Shown: one piece after another, positions 45,771 to 58,962 of the stretch
How positions within the stretch are numbered: the stretch's first letter is position 1
Layout of the letters: every line of letters starts with the position of its first letter
NCBI RefSeq assembly: GCF_037893015.1
Contig: NC_133666.1
Span: forward strand, 868,001 to 932,000
Source: Macrotis lagotis
Taxonomy: Eukaryota; Chordata; Mammalia; Peramelemorphia; Peramelidae
Length of the DNA: 64,000 bases
Reading direction: 5' to 3'
The notes under the pieces: model-generated
Databases searched by the model: none
The model's input: the letters and a program-made list of their open reading frames with translations, nothing else
Told to the model about the DNA's origin: nothing
Program-made: the position numbers and the translations under genes

Positions 45771-45779
45771 AGGCCACCT

Positions 45780-45985
45780 AGGAGGATCAATGGCTAGAGA
45801 ATCAACTCTGGAATCAGGAGCAGCCAAGTTGAAATTTGACCTCAGATACTTTACTAGGTGTATGGTGCTGATCAAGCCATGCAATCTTGTTTTCCTCACA
45901 TGCTTATTTCTAAAATGACCTGGAGAAGGAAATGGCCAATTACTCCAGGGATTTTGCCAAGAAAACTCATTATAAGGTCATGAAA
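45780..45985 (+). mobile_element. CORE-SINE/MAR1-like copy
   Basis: Second old copy: TTTGACCTCAGATACTTTAC, CTGGAGAAGGAAATGGCCAA, TTTTGCCAAGAAAACTCATT. Confidence 0.72.
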
Positions 45986-46744
45986 ATTAGGGCAAAACTA
46001 ATTGACTAAATAACAACAAATATTCTAATTCTAAAAATCAAATGTATTAAAGAACAAATCATAGAAACAATTTATAATTTCATTTAAGAGAATGAAAGCA
46101 GTGAGACAACATACCAAATTTTATAATTCATATAGTCAAAATATTACTTAAGGAGAAAAGTTTTTTAATCTGTACATCAATCAAATAGAGCATTGAGTAG
46201 ATCAAGGGACTCAGCATGAAACTTAAAAAAACCTAGAAAAAGAACAAATTAAAAAGCCCCACTTAATATTTTGAAAATCTTAAAATTCAAGGTAGAGATT
46301 AATAAAAGTCAAAGTAAGAAAACCATTAAACTAATAAATAAAACCAGGAACTGGTTTATAAAAAAATAGAAAATAAACTATTGGTGAATTTGATTTACAA
46401 AAGAAGAACAAATTATTAGTATCAAAAAGGAAAGGTGTGAATTCACTACCAATGGACATGAAATTAAAGTTATTATTAAGAGCCATTTTGTCCAATTATA
46501 TGCCAATAAATCTGACAATGTAAGTGAAGTAGGTGATTATTTACAAAAGCATTAGTGAAGTGGAAATAGAATGTTTAAATAATCTTATTTTATGTTGGAG
46601 GAGATATGGGAAAACTGGGATACAAACACTGGGTGCAGTTCTGAACTGATCCAACCTTTCCGGAGAGCAATCTAGAACTACGCCAAAGGGCAAGAAAACT
46701 GTTACATCCTTTGATGCAGCAATACACCACTATAAAGTCTGTTA

Positions 46745-46830
46745 AAAATCAAACTCAGACACTTAATAATTACCTAGCTGTGTGGCCTTGGATAAGCCAC
46801 TTAACCCCGTTGCATTGCAAAAAAAGAAAA
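46745..46830 (+). mobile_element. 5'-truncated tRNA-derived SINE
   Basis: Only the 3' half is present: CTCAGACACTTAATAATTAC through CGTTGCATTGCAAAAAAAG. Confidence 0.88.
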
Positions 46831-46910
46831 ACAAATTAAAAAGAGAGGGGAATGTTCAAAAATATTTATAGCAACTATTTTTGTAATTGCAAAAAAATTA
46901 GAAATTGAGG

Positions 46911-47064
46911 AGGGAGTGGCTAGGTGGCGCAGTGGATAGAACACCGATCCTGGAGTCAGGAGTACCCGAGTTCGAATCCTGCCTCAGACACTTAATAATT
47001 ACCTAGCTGTGTGGCCTTGGGCAAGCCACTTAACCCCATGACTTTGCAAAAACTTAAAAAAAAA
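46911..47064 (+). mobile_element. tRNA-derived SINE in the L1 3' part
   Basis: Near-consensus full copy with GGCTAGGTGGCGCAGTGGAT and an A-rich tail, inserted between the ORF2 end and the 3'UTR of the L1. Confidence 0.93.
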
Positions 47065-47690
47065 GGAGATGCCCATTCCTTGGGGAATGACTAAACAAAT
47101 TGTGGTATAAGTGTGTGATGGAACACTATTGTTGTATAAGAAATCATAAGTGTTGGAATTTCAGAAAAGCCTGGAAAGTCTTGTATGAATTGATGTGGAA
47201 TGAGATGAGCAGAACCAGAAGAACACTGTATACATTAACAACAACATGGAGCAATGAATCACCCTTGATGGACTTGCTCACCCCATCAGTGCAATAATCA
47301 GGGACAATTTTGGGATATCTGTGATGGAGAATACATCCATATTCAGACAAGGAACTGTGGAGTTTAAATGAAGACCAAAGTTTATTATCTTCAGTTTTTA
47401 AAAGTTGTCTAATGTATTGTGCAATTTTGCTATCTCTGATGTTTTCTTTCTTCCTTTTGGATCTGAATCTTCTCTCACAATACATTCAGTTTCAATCTTT
47501 GCTTATCATGGAGGCAAATGTAAAGCCCATATCAGATTACCTTCTGTTGGGGGTGGGGGGAGGGAAGGGAAGAAGGGAGAAAAATTGGAAAAGTCAAAAC
47601 TTTGCAAAAGAAAATGATTTGTAGAAACTACCATTGTATGTCATTGGAAAACAAATAAAATATTTATATAATGAAAAAAAACTTGCATGA

Positions 47691-48200
47691 ACTGATGCTG
47701 AGTAAAGTGAATAGAACCAGAAGAACTTTGTGCACGCTAACAGAAACATAGGGTGATGGTCAACTCTGATGGACTCGATCATATCAATTGCTCAATAACC
47801 AAAGACAATTCTAAAAGACTTGTGATAGAAAATACCATCATAAAGAAATAAATGGAATATAATACCCTCCACTCACCCATCCCAAAAGGACCATGAAGTC
47901 TGAATGCAGACCAAAGCATAGCTAGAGAAGGAGCTATGGAATGTAAATGCAGATCCAAGTTTACTATGTTAATTTTTTAAACATTATCTTATGCATTATA
48001 TTTTTTCTCTCTAATGTTTTTCCCATTTTGATTTGATTCTTCTTTCATAATATGATTATTATGGATTTATGTTTAGCATGGTTATTATACATGTAGAGCC
48101 TATAATAGATTGCTTTTTTGTCAGGGGAAGGGAGGAGGGAAGGGAAGGAGGGAGAAAAATGTGGACCTCAAAACCTTGCAAAAAATGATCGTTGAAAACT
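47691..48200 (+). mobile_element. L1 3' end, 5'-truncated
   Basis: Starts in the last ORF2 codons (ACTTGCATGAACTGATGCTG) and passes through the 3'UTR to a GGAAGGGAGGAGGGAAGGGA stretch and CCTTGCAAAAAATGATCG. It lies head-to-tail after the previous L1. Confidence 0.85.
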
Positions 48201-48204
48201 ATCG

Positions 48205-49905
48205 TTGCAAGCCCAAGCATTATCTTTAATGGGGATAGACTTGAAGCATTCCCAATAAGATCAGGGGTGAAGCAAAGATGCTCATTAACAGTTCTATTAT
48301 TTAACAACATATTGGAAACCCTTGCTATAGTAATAAGGCAAGAAAAAGAAATAGAAGGAGTTAGAATAGGCAAAAAGGAAGCAATACAATATCAAGAATA
48401 AACTCAAAAAAAATCTTCATATTTGGGAGTCCACCTGCCAAGATAGATCCATGATTACAAAACACTCTTCATACAAATAAAGACACATCTAAACACCAGG
48501 AGAAATATTACTTGCTCATGGGTAGGCTAAGTCAGTAGAATAAAAATGACAATTATACCTAAGTTAATTTACTTATTCAGTATCATACCAATCAAACTAC
48601 AAGGTAGAAAAAATAATGACAAAAATCATCTGGAAGAACAAACGGTCAAATTTTAAGGGAATCAATGAAAAATAATATGAAGGAAGGTGGTCTAGCCACA
48701 CCAGATTTCAAACTGTACTGTAAAACAATGATTAACAAAATAATCTGCTCTGGCTACAAAATAGTGGTAGATCAGTGCAATAGATTAGCTTCACACAATT
48801 CACTGTAGTAAAATTATCATAATGATCTAGTAAAAGATAAACACAAAAATACCAAGCTTTTGGGCCAAAAACTGATGGGAAAACCAGAAAACAGTATGGC
48901 ACAAATTAGGTATAAACCAGCCTCTCACACCACATACTAACATAAGGTAAAAAAGGTGACATCATGAGCAAATTAGGAGAGTATGGAATTGTTTACCTGT
49001 CATATCTTTGGATAAGGGAAGAATATAGGATCAAACAGGATATAGAGAGCATTGTAAAATGCAAAATGGATCATTTTGATTATATAAATTTTTTTATTTT
49101 TACTTATTTAAGACAATAGGGTTAAGTGGCTTGCCCAAGGTCACACAGCTAGGTAATTGTTAAGTGTCTGAGGTCAAATTTGAACTCAGGTCCTCCTGAC
49201 TCCAGGGCTGATGCTCTATCCACTGTACCACCTAGCTGCCCTGATTACATAATTTTTTTTTAAATTGCACAAAACAAAACCAATGCCATCAAAATTAAAA
49301 GGAAAACTGAAAACAGGGGAGAGGGGGGAAAATTTGCAGCAAAGTATCTGATAAAGACCTCATTTCTCAAATATATAGAGAACAGACTCAAATTCATAAG
49401 AATATAAGTCATTCCCAAATAGAAAAAAATGGTCAAAGATATGAGCAGGCAGTTTTCATGCAAAGAAATCGAAACTATTTATAGACAAATGAAAAAATGT
49501 TCTAAATCAGTATTGATTAGAGAATGCAAATTAAAACAACTTTGACAAACCACCTCAAAACTCTAAGATTTTTTAACATGAGGGAAATGGATAATGATAA
49601 ATGCTTTAGGGGATATGAAAAAAAATTGTGACATGAATGCACAGTTGGTGAAGTTATAAGCTAATTTAACTATCCTGGAGAATAATTCGAAAATATATCA
49701 AAAAGGCTATAAAACTGTATATCCCCTTTGATTCACTACTAGATCTATATCCTATAGAGAACAAGTAAAAAGGAACAGGATATACATGTACAAAAATATT
49801 CCAAACCATACAATCTGTGGTACAGTATAAATGGATACATGGTCTTATCACATAATATCATACTAATTAAAAAATCAAAAGAGACATAGACCATGTACTT
49901 CTCAT
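48205..49905 (+). mobile_element. Old L1 ORF2 fragment
   Basis: Reverse transcriptase remnant (FPIRSGVKQRCSLT near 48250) through the thumb and C-terminal region, with the FADD block deleted at about 48390-48415. Many stops. It is interrupted by an antisense SINE. Confidence 0.85.
49091..49241 (-). mobile_element. tRNA-derived SINE, antisense, in L1
   Basis: Consensus-like antisense body. GATTATATAAATTTTTTT before and GATTACATAATTTTTTTT after it look like a diverged target-site duplication of L1 sequence. Confidence 0.92.
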
Positions 49906-50059
49906 TGCTATGGGTAAGAAATGCATATTCAACCAAATAAACAGTAGAGACAATTACAAAAGGTAGATTCAATGGCTCTGGGTATTTAAAACTGAGAAAT
50001 TTCACTATAAACAGCATTAAGGCAACCAAAATAAGATGAGAAGTGTTTGAATGGGAAAA

Positions 50060-50660
50060 ATTTTCTTTATTAAATTCCTCTGATAAGGTTTAATATTCAT
50101 ATTATACAACTTTCCCCCTATTGATCAATACAACCTAAAAACAAGTTTCAATATTCACTTTTAAAATCTTGACTTCTAAATTCTCTCCCTTCCTCCCAAC
50201 CTGAATCACTCCCACGGAGAAAGCAAGTTATTTGATATAGGATAAAAGTGTGTAGTCATGAAAAACATTACCACAGTAGTCATGTAGTAGAAGTAAGCAA
50301 TGCCCCCCCCCAAAATAGCTGAAACTTCAAGAAAAATTAAGTAAAAAAGAATGCTTCAATCTGTATTCAGACACTATCAGCTCTGTCTTTGGGATGGCTG
50401 GTATTCTTTATCATAAATCCTTCAGAGTTTTCTTGGGTCCCAGCACTGTTGACCTTCACAGCTAATCATCCTTGAGCATTGCTGTGACTTTGTCCAAGGT
50501 CCATCTCCCATTTCATCTGCTCATGTAACATTTTTATGGGAGCATCCTGTTCATCCTCACTTATAACAAAGTAACATTTCATCTAAATCACACGCCACAA
50601 TTTTTTCAGCCACTTCCCAACTGATGATGAGCCTCTCCTCAATCTCCAGTTCATTGGCAC
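50060..50660 (-). mobile_element. L1 3' end, antisense (in unit copy 1)
   Basis: Antisense L1 3'UTR and ORF2 end: TCCTCCCAACCTGAATCACT region, GTAGTCATGAAAAACATTAC, TTTTTTCAGCCACTTCCCAA. The same piece starts unit copies 2 (54330-54900) and 3 (60050-60590). Confidence 0.8.
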
Positions 50661-52699
50661 AAGAACGGGAGTGAAAAAAAACACCCCCAACCCCCCCCAC
50701 ACACACATACACCTCCCTTCCTCTTTTGTTCCTCTAAAATGTATTCTACAGTTTTAAGACACCACAGAATCATAATATCCACAAACAAATTCAGTTCCTG
50801 GCCAGTTTACATTTAAAGCGAATGATATTCTAGGATTATGCCGATGCTTACTTTGCATGGCTACAAGTGAGGTTAGCATCCTCTATCCCAGCACAGAAAG
50901 ACAAAAACACAGAGAATTTTTTAAAAAGCAAGCACAAAACTGATGGATTTCTGTGGAGACTCCCTGCTAAGGCCCTGAATCTGAAGCTTCTTCACTATTA
51001 TTAATTTCGAGCTTCAATTGAAGTCTCTGCTTTTCCTTTATGAATTTGACCTCTCCTCATCAGGGAAGGGAGCTTTTCAGTTTGGAAAAGTTAAAAAGAT
51101 CTTTTACTGATGCAGTTTCCAATTAAGGCATTTAGTTGACTCATAGAGACCAGGGTTAAGAACTAAATGGAGGGTGATATTGGGGCAAAAAATGAATTAA
51201 AGGAAAATTGCCACATAACCAACAAGCATCCATAATAGAATTAGGAAGTATAAATTTTACCTGCTGTTCCCAGTGATGTCACAAGATGTCCCCAGAGACC
51301 AGACTATTGCATTCCTGAACTCTGGTGCTTTTCTTCTAGTACAAAAGAATACAGTCTTTTAGGCTACTAATTTCCCAATCACATAGAATCAATCTTTCTT
51401 TTCCCTTTTTTTCCCCTCTTTTCATCATCAGACTAGAGAAGAAAGGTTCCCCCTTTCTGGCCTTTTTAACTTGACTGGCATTTTAAAAAAGAAGCCAAGA
51501 AGAGACACTTTCTTGTTAAGCCTTTTACAGAAGAAAAGTTTTAGCTTTCACAGAGACAACATTCCCCAGGTTGATCAGGCCAAGAGCTAAACAGACACAA
51601 CAACAACATTAAACACCAGTAATGGAGCTCCTAAAAAAGCAAAACCAAACCTTTTTTCAGGCCAAGATTGGGACTTCCACTAATTTGAAATCAAAAAATG
51701 AGTGCTTACAACAGTCTCAAACAGTCTCAAAACTTACTTTGCACAATTATCAAAAGTACCAAATGCTACTGCATGCCATTTGCTTTAGAAAGACTTCATC
51801 AAGAGGCTGTAGGATAAAGTCATCTTCTTGAAGGGACCTCCCACAAGGATGGAAGATAACCTTAGCTAGTACTTCCCCAATATCTTAAACACTCACTAGC
51901 CCCATTGAGGGACTTTCCAGGGCTATCCATCTCCACCCAAGTGGAGGTTTCTCTTGATTCAGAAAGACTGGAGTTGAAGAAGAAATCTGGGAATGTTTAA
52001 AGATTTCTCCTAAGAAAATGTTCCAGGGACCATTCTCTCTCGCTTGATCCCTCAGTGGTTACCAAACTGTCAAAAATGAAATGAAGTGCAACTGAGAGAC
52101 AAGTTGCTGATTATGATTGAGTTATTGGTTGGGCTAGCAATAACCAATAAATTGGGTCCATGGCCTCTCTCATTGGCCAAAGACCTTGAGTGAGAATTAA
52201 AAGAATAATTATAACAACTAAGAAGATGACAGAGCAAAATCTCCATGAACCTAGGTGTGTCTTCTATTGACTGGCTATTGATGACCTAGTCCAAATTGAG
52301 ATTTCATCATTTAGACCTCCCCTTCTGAAACCCCTTAACCACAACCATGACACGTGATTTGAGTCCCAAGACAAAGGTTCCCAGGCAACAGGAATAGACT
52401 TCAGGCATGAGAACTGCTACTATTGTTTAAATTGATAGGATTTTACCATTTAGGTTGACTACATTTTTCTGGAAAGTGGGTCATTTGGTGGGGTTCCAAA
52501 GGTGGAGGTAATTACAAGACACAAACTTAACCTTTACACAAGTTACTTTTGGATGTGGTAGGTGAAGTTTCCAAGGAGAAGGAACCTTGAAAGGGAAGGT
52601 GAAATCTAGCTTGACCACATCTTAATCAATTTTCAGTATTACAATAGAGCTTAGTATCTTGCTTCCCTCCATTTGTTTTTTTGAAGTAACCTATCCCTT

Positions 52700-52905
52700 T
52701 GGGCAGCTAGTAGGTAGAGCACTGGTCCTGAAGTTAGGACTTAGGTTCAAATCCAGCCACAGACATTTACTAACTTTGTGATCCCGGGCAAGTCACTTAA
52801 CTGTTTGTCTCACTTCGTCATCTACAAAATGAGTTGGAGAAGAAAATGACAAACCACTCTAGTCTTTGTCAAAGAGAGTTGAACACTCTGAAACAACTCA
52901 ACAAC
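52700..52905 (+). mobile_element. CORE-SINE/MAR1-like copy in unit copy 1
   Basis: GGGCAGCTAGTAGGTAGAGC, TGATCCCGGGCAAGTCACTT, AAAATGAGTTGGAGAAGAAA in order. Its partner is at 62847-63055, so it predates the duplication. Confidence 0.8.
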
Positions 52906-52954
52906 AAAAACATAGACTGAGAATAGGACAAACCCAATATAAAAACAAACAATT

Positions 52955-53195
52955 GGGTTGCATATCTTTATCACTGTTTTTCAATTGTTCCCATTATGTC
53001 CAACTCTTCAAGACCCTATTTAGGATTTTCTTGGCAAAGATACTGCAGTGGTTTGCCATTTACAGAGGAAGAACTGAAGAACTGATACTAGTTCCAGAAC
53101 TAGTCAATGTCTGAGGCCAGATTTGAACTTAGGAAGTTAAATCTTCCTGACTTCAGGTCCTACCCTCTATCCACTATGGTGCCACCTAACTGCCC
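52955..53195 (-). mobile_element. CORE-SINE/MAR1-like copy, antisense, in unit copy 1
   Basis: GGATTTTCTTGGCAAAGATA, GGTTTGCCATTTACAGAGGA, CTGAGGCCAGATTTGAACTT in order. Its partner is at 63100-63330. Confidence 0.78.
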
Positions 53196-54310
53196 TCCAT
53201 GATACTTATTAATACTAACATAGTGTTTTAGGCTATATAGGTATGCATCTTGGATGAATGACAGAATGAAACTAATATGATTTACTGAAATACCATATTC
53301 AGAGTCACAGAAGGCAATATTTCATTGTATGCTATGGAAAATGAAAAAATCTTTTAATTCCATGGAATAGTATCAAAAATGTTCTAAATGGTGAGAAATT
53401 TAAGCAAAATCTCCTTATAAAGGAATGTTCCAAATACCTGATCACATGTTTTGATTCTAACAAACTATGCTGAGCATTCCATTGAGGTTAAAGTCTCCTG
53501 GATTTCTCCTACTGGCCAGAACATGACCTAAAGTTGAAGACTAGACAGAAGGGTTGATCGAGGTCCCAAAAATATTCAATGAAAGTTAAGGGTCTTGGCT
53601 TCCTCTTGCATCTTTTCTTGTCATTATGTTGATACAATCTGTTCATCAGTTGAGAACCATATACATACAACAGGAATGAATCAGATTGGTTGGACATTCA
53701 TTTGTCTCAAGGAACTCCCCTATTTGTACCTTGCTCTCAAGGCCTGAGAAATGTCACTCTATTTTGTACTTTGCAATACCAGATGAGCTCCTCTAGGCAG
53801 TTTTCTCACCAGAAGAAAAGGTTTCATTCATGTGCAATGAAAAGGAGAACTAGTTGGTTAATCCCTTAGAAATTTGAAGTTGCAACCATGGTTGACTAGA
53901 AGAATGGTTCCATCAGTAACAGTAAAAAGGAAGTACAGAAGTGCAATGGGTTTCAAGATGGAATCATATATTCTGTTCTGAACATGTTCATTTGGTGTCG
54001 CCTTTGGTAATCTAGTTCCAAATGGCAGTCAGCCATTTCTCCCTTCCTCAGATTCATCCCATCGTATTAGAAGAAACTCAAGTGGTATGCTCTCAAAAAT
54101 AGTATTTCACTGTTCAGCCTAAGTGGTGATTTCCTCTTAAACATAGTATGAAAGGAAAGCCAAGTTGACCGTTTTTTTCGACTTATTTATTCCACGTTTT
54201 GCTCTTGTGACTGGGTAACGATACTTTCCTCAATTAAGAAGCAGGACTCAATTGCCTTTTTATCAGCTGACCTTTGCTATGACTAAGGGTTTAGCAGGAA
54301 TTTTTTCACC

Positions 54311-55217
54311 TTCTATTTTTTTTGTATTTCTTCCTGGTTGCATCCAAATATAAATTTCAACAGTCACCTTTAAAACCGGAATTCCAAATTCTCTCCCTTC
54401 TTCCCACCTCAGTCCTCCTCATTGACAAAGCAAGTTATTTGATGAAAATGTGTAGTCATGAAAAACATTACCACAATAGTCATATTGTAAAAGTAAACGT
54501 AATCCCCCAAAACAAAACCTGAAACCTCATGGAAAAAAATGTTTTAAAGTATGCTTCAATCTGTATTTAGTCACCATCATCTCTCTCTTTGGAATGACTA
54601 GTCTTCTTGATCCTAAGTCCTTCAGTTTTCTTGGGTCCCAGCATTGTTGACCTAAGCTTAAAGCCTTCACAGCTGATCATCCTTGAGCATTGCTGTGACT
54701 TTGTCCAAGGCCCATCTCCCATTGCATCTGCTCATGTAACATTTTGTGGGAGCATCCTGTTCATCCTTTCTTAAAACAGAATAGCATTTTAGCTTAACTC
54801 CATACCACAATTTTTTCAGCCATTTCCCAATGAAGGAACATCAACTCAGTCTCCAGTTTATTGCCACAAGAACTGGTGCAAATTCATCTATCAGAGTAAG
54901 AGGGAGTACTGGAGTACTGGAGGAAGAACTAGAGGAAGAACTGGAGTGAAGAAAAAAAAAAAAACAGCAAACCTTCCTTTTTAGCTTTTACCCTCCTAAA
55001 ACATATTCTAATAGTTTTGAGGTATCACAAAAACAAAACATTCTCAAACAACCTCAGTTCTTGGCCAGTTTATATTTAAAGTTGATTATATTCAATGATT
55101 ATGCCTCTGTTTACTCTGCATGCCTACAAGTAAAGTTAGCTTTCTCTATCCCAACATAGAAATACAAAAACACAGAAAGAATTAAAAAACAAAACAAAAA
55201 AGGGCACAAAAGTGATG
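54311..55217. repeat. Triplicated unit, copy 2 (left part)
   Basis: Follows copy 1 from the L1 3' end through CACAGAAAGAATTAAAAAAC to GTGATGGATG, then is cut off by L1 sequence at about 55218. Contains a short local repeat GAGTACTGGAG/GAAGAACTGGAG at 54905-54948. Confidence 0.82.
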
Positions 55218-57165
55218 GATGTTGTACTTTATTAAAATTATCATATGATTTCTGTTAGGTTTGTTATGGATATGGTCCATTACGCTGATAGATTTCTTAA
55301 TAATTGAACCAACCCTGCATTTCTGTTATGAATCCTACTTGATCATAGTGTATTATCCTCAAGATAATCTACTGTAATCACTTTGATTAGAATTTTATTT
55401 AAAATTTTTGTATCCATATTCCTAAGTGAAATTGGTCTATAATTTTCTTTCTCTGTTTTGACTCTTCCTAGTTAAGGTATAAGTACCATACTGGTGTCAT
55501 AGAAGGAATTTGGTAGAATTTCTTCTTCACCTATTTTTTCAATTGTTTCCATAGAATTGGAATTCATTTTTCCTTGAATGTTTGGGAGAATTCATATGTG
55601 AATTCATCTGGCCTAGAAAATTTTTCTTAGGAATTTCATCGATGTATTGTCCAATTTCTTTTTCTGTGATAAGATTATTTATGTATCTAATTTCCTCTTC
55701 TTTTTATCTGGGCAGAATATATGTTTGTAAATACTCATCCATCTGATTTAGATTGTCAAATTTATTGGCATACAATGGGGCAAAATGGTTCCAAATTATT
55801 TCTTTAATTTCCACTCCTTTAGTGGTGAATTCATCTTTTTTTTTCCATTTCTGCTACTGGTAATTTGTTTTGCTTCTTTCTTTTCTTTTTCAAATTAACC
55901 AAAGATTTATCTATTTTATTGGTTTTTTGTAAAACCAAATCTTTGTCTTGTTAATTTTTAGTTCAATAGTCTTTTTGCATTTGATTTTATAAATTCTCCT
56001 TTGATTTTCAGAATTTCTAATTTGGTATTTATTCGGAGATTTTTAATTTGTTCTTTCTCTAACTTTTTTAGTTACATGCCCAATTGAATGTTCATCTATT
56101 TATCCTTCTGATTCATGTACACATTTAGAAATGTTATGTTTCCCCTAATAACTGTTTTGACCGTGTCCCCCAAGTTTAGGTATATAATCTCCTTATTGTC
56201 ATTTTCTTAGATGAAATTATCAGTATTTCTATGATTTGTAGTTTGATCCATTCATTCATTAAAATTAGGTTATTTAGTTTCCAATTAATTTGAGGTCTAT
56301 TTCTCCATGGTCCTTTCTTACATGTGATTTTTATTGCCTCATGATCTGAAAGGAATACTTTTAATATTTATGCCTTTTCTGTACTTGATCATAAGGTTTT
56401 TATGCTCTCCCACAAGGGCAATTTTTTGTGTAGGTGCTATGTGCCACAGAAGAAAATGTATAATCATTTCTATGCTCATTTCATTTTTCTCCAGAGGTCT
56501 ATCTTATCTAACTTTCAATATAATCTATTCACTTCATTAACTTCCTTCTTGCTTTTATTTCATAGTTAGATATATCTAAATTTGAGAGAGGGAGGTTGAG
56601 GTCCCCCACCAGGATAGCTTTACTGCCTATATCTAGCTGCAACTCATTTAGCTTCTCCTCTGAGGGTTTGTATACACTATACTGCTTGGGGCATACATGT
56701 TTAGTATTGATAATGTGTCATTGTCCATGGTACCTTTTATGAGGATGCAGTTTCCTTCTTATTAAATTAAAAATCAAAATTTCCTTCTCATTAAATGAGA
56801 TCAACTTTTGCAATTGCTTGGTCAAAAAGGAGCATTTCTACCTCTGCTTTTTTCACTTTAGCTGAAGCATAATGTAGTCTGCTGTAGCCTTTTACCTTTA
56901 TTCTGTGTATGTCTCTGCTTCAAACGTGTTTCTTGTAAGTAGCATAGTGTAGGATCTAGTTTTTGATCCACTCTGCTATCCACTTCTGTTTTACGAAAGA
57001 TTTCATCCCATTCACAATAAAAAAAAAAGCAATTTTCCCCTAAAAAGTGTTTTGGCTGCATCTTGGGAACACTGGTATGTGGTCTCATTGTTTTTTTCAT
57101 TGTCTTGAAAGGAATTATACATTGTTTCTATGATTTGTTCTTTAATGCACTCATTTTTAGAATTA
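55218..57165 (-). mobile_element. L1 ORF2 fragment, antisense
   Basis: Antisense of the reverse transcriptase and upstream ORF2 region. It includes the antisense of the GFI-type fingers (ACCAACCCTGCATTTCTGTT), the [14 protein letters not shown] block (GAATTCATCTGGCCTAGAAA) and the endonuclease-linker region. Broken in all frames. It replaces about 2.9 kb of the unit in copy 2. Confidence 0.88.
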
Positions 57166-57169
57166 GAAT

Positions 57170-57400
57170 ATTTGTTACTATTTAGTCAATTCGTTTTGCC
57201 TGAATCTTCGTGACCTTTTCTTGGCAAAGACCCTGGAGTAATTGGCCATTTCCTTCTCCAGGTCATTTTAGAGATAAGGAAATGGGGAAACACCTTTGAG
57301 TGACTCAGCATCACACACCTAGTAAGTATCTGTGGACAAATTTCACCTCAACTCTTCATGATTTCAGAGCTGAAGTTCTAGCCACTGTTCCTTCGGGGTG
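57170..57400 (-). mobile_element. CORE-SINE/MAR1-like copy, antisense
   Basis: CTTTTCTTGGCAAAGACCCT, GGCCATTTCCTTCTCCAGGT, CATCACACACCTAGTAAGTA in order. Confidence 0.78.
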
Positions 57401-57414
57401 ACCTTGGAATTTGT

Positions 57415-57640
57415 CAGTGTTTGTTTGCTTCAGTCACGTCTGACTCTGTGAGCCTCATTTGGAGTTTTCTTGGCAATGATACTAGAGTAGTTTTCCATTT
57501 TCTTCTTCAGCCCATTTTATAGATGAGGAAATGAGGCAAAACAGGATTAAGTGACATTTCCAAGATCACATAGCTAGTGTCTGAGATCAGTCTTGAAATC
57601 AGGAAAATTCCAAGCCCAGTGCAATAGTCACTGCACCAAT
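57415..57640 (-). mobile_element. CORE-SINE/MAR1-like copy, antisense
   Basis: GAGTTTTCTTGGCAATGATA, CCCATTTTATAGATGAGGAA, CAAGATCACATAGCTAGTGT in order, next to another copy of the same family. Confidence 0.78.
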
Positions 57641-58018
57641 TGATCCTTATTGAATACAATTTCGATTGCTTTACAGTCTGAAAAGAATGCATTTAATGTT
57701 ACTGCTTTTCTCCATTTAGTTATGAGGTTTTTATGCTCTAATATGTGGTCAACTTTTGTGAAGGTACGATGTACAACTGAGAAAAGAACTTTTGCTTTCT
57801 ATTCTTCAGTGTTCTCCAGAAGTCGATCATATTGACCTTTTCTCCAATTCTATTCATTTGCTTATCTTGTTTCTTGTTTATTTTATGGTTCGATTTCTTA
57901 ATTCTGAGAGGCAGTGTTGAGGTCCCCCGTTCAGCATAGTTTTATTGTCCATTTCTTCCTGTAACTCATGAGATTTTTCTTTAAGCATCGGGATGCTCTA
58001 TCATTTCAGGCATATATG
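57641..58018 (-). mobile_element. L1 ORF2 fragment, antisense
   Basis: Antisense ORF2 endonuclease-linker sequence (TGCTTTACAGTCTGAAAAGA, GTTCTCCAGAAGTCGATCAT, GAGGTCCCCCGTTCAGCATA). It overlaps in content with part of the L1 at 55218 and is a separate, differently diverged insertion. Confidence 0.8.
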
Positions 58019-58022
58019 CTTA

Positions 58023-58310
58023 GTTAGGGGCAGTTAAGTGTTACAGTGAGTAGAAAGCCAGCCCTGAAGTTGGAATGACCTGAGGGCAAATTTGGCCTTA
58101 CTCACTGTGTGACCTTGGGCAAGTCACTCAACCCCAATTGCCTTTTATTCAGAGTCATCTCCAGTCATCCTGATTCTTCTCTGGCCACTAGACCCAGATG
58201 GCTCTCGATGAGAAAAGGAGGCTGCACTCCCTCACTCAAATCCCATTCACTTGCACATCATGGCATCACCTCCCTGATGTCTTCTTCCGAAATGGACAGA
58301 CATCCTCAGG
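58023..58310 (+). mobile_element. Long two-domain tRNA-type SINE
   Basis: Head GGGGCAGTTAAGTGTTACAG, then CATCCTGATTCTTCTCTGGC and AAATCCCATTCACTTGCACA. Confidence 0.85.
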
Positions 58311-58496
58311 TAGACAGATAGGTCTACTGTGGACAGAAAGATAAAAATATGGTCTCAGTGATATGACACTTTGGTAAGGAATAAGAATCCCTAAAGGGGA
58401 GATGGAAGAGGAATGGGGACATAGCTTAGAGCTGGTGGTGAGAATGGCAGGGCAAGGCTTCCTTCAAAGCAAGATATGGTCCAAGTTCACCTACAA

Positions 58497-58956
58497 GAGT
58501 AGAAATTTGAAGTTGCAACCCTGATTGACTAGAAGAATAGTTCCATCTTTAACAGTAAAAGGGAAGGACAGAAGAGCAATGGGTTTTCCTGAGTGAAACC
58601 ATGCGTTCTCTTTTGAACCTGTTCCTTTGGTGTCACCTTTAGTAATCTAGTTGCCAATGGCAGTCAGCCATTTCTCCCTTCCTCAGATCCATCCCATCAT
58701 ATTAGAAAGAACTCAAATGGGTCCCCTCAAATATAGAATTTCCCTGTCCAACAAAACTTATGATTCCTTGCTAATCATAATAGGGAATGTGGCCATTTCC
58801 TTGGATTTAGTTACTTCAGCTTGTTCTCTTGTGCCTGTGCAACAATACTTTCCTCAGTTAACACATAGGATCCAGTATTCTTTGACATCAGATGACCTGG
58901 GCTATGACTAAGGATTTAGCAGGTTTTTATTCACCTTTAAATTTTTTTTGTATTTC
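58497..58956. repeat. Triplicated unit, copy 2 (right part)
   Basis: Matches the end of copy 1 from GAAATTTGAAGTTGCAACC (53870) to TTTTTTTGTATTTC (54317), including GGCAGTCAGCCATTTCTCCC. It ends at the LTR insertion. Confidence 0.82.
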
Positions 58957-58962
58957 CCCCTG

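Larger units (their letters stand above)
44990..47690 (+). mobile_element. Old L1, decayed and internally deleted
   Basis: ORF2 linker-region sequence at about 45010-45380 and 46020-46560 (GAGATTAATAAAAGTCAAAG, CCAATTATATGCCAATAAA), a jump near 46590 to the C-terminal part (GATCCAACCTTTCCGGAGAG), then the 3'UTR (AACAACATGGAGCAATGAAT, GGGACAATTTTGGGATATCT) and an end near 47690. Several SINEs have landed in it. No long frame remains. Confidence 0.8.
50060..54310. repeat. Triplicated ~4.2 kb unit, copy 1
   Basis: Starts with an antisense L1 3' end (50060-50660) and continues with anonymous DNA to TTTTTGTATTTCTTCCTGG near 54327. Landmarks shared in order with copy 3 include CCTGGCCAGTTTACATTTAA (50798), GATCAGGCCAAGAGCTAAAC (51576), GGGTCCATGGCCTCTCTC (52153) and CAAGGAACTCCCCTATTTG (53709). 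Two old SINEs inside it (52700-52905 and 52955-53195) also have partners in copy 3. No coding potential recognised. Confidence 0.85.
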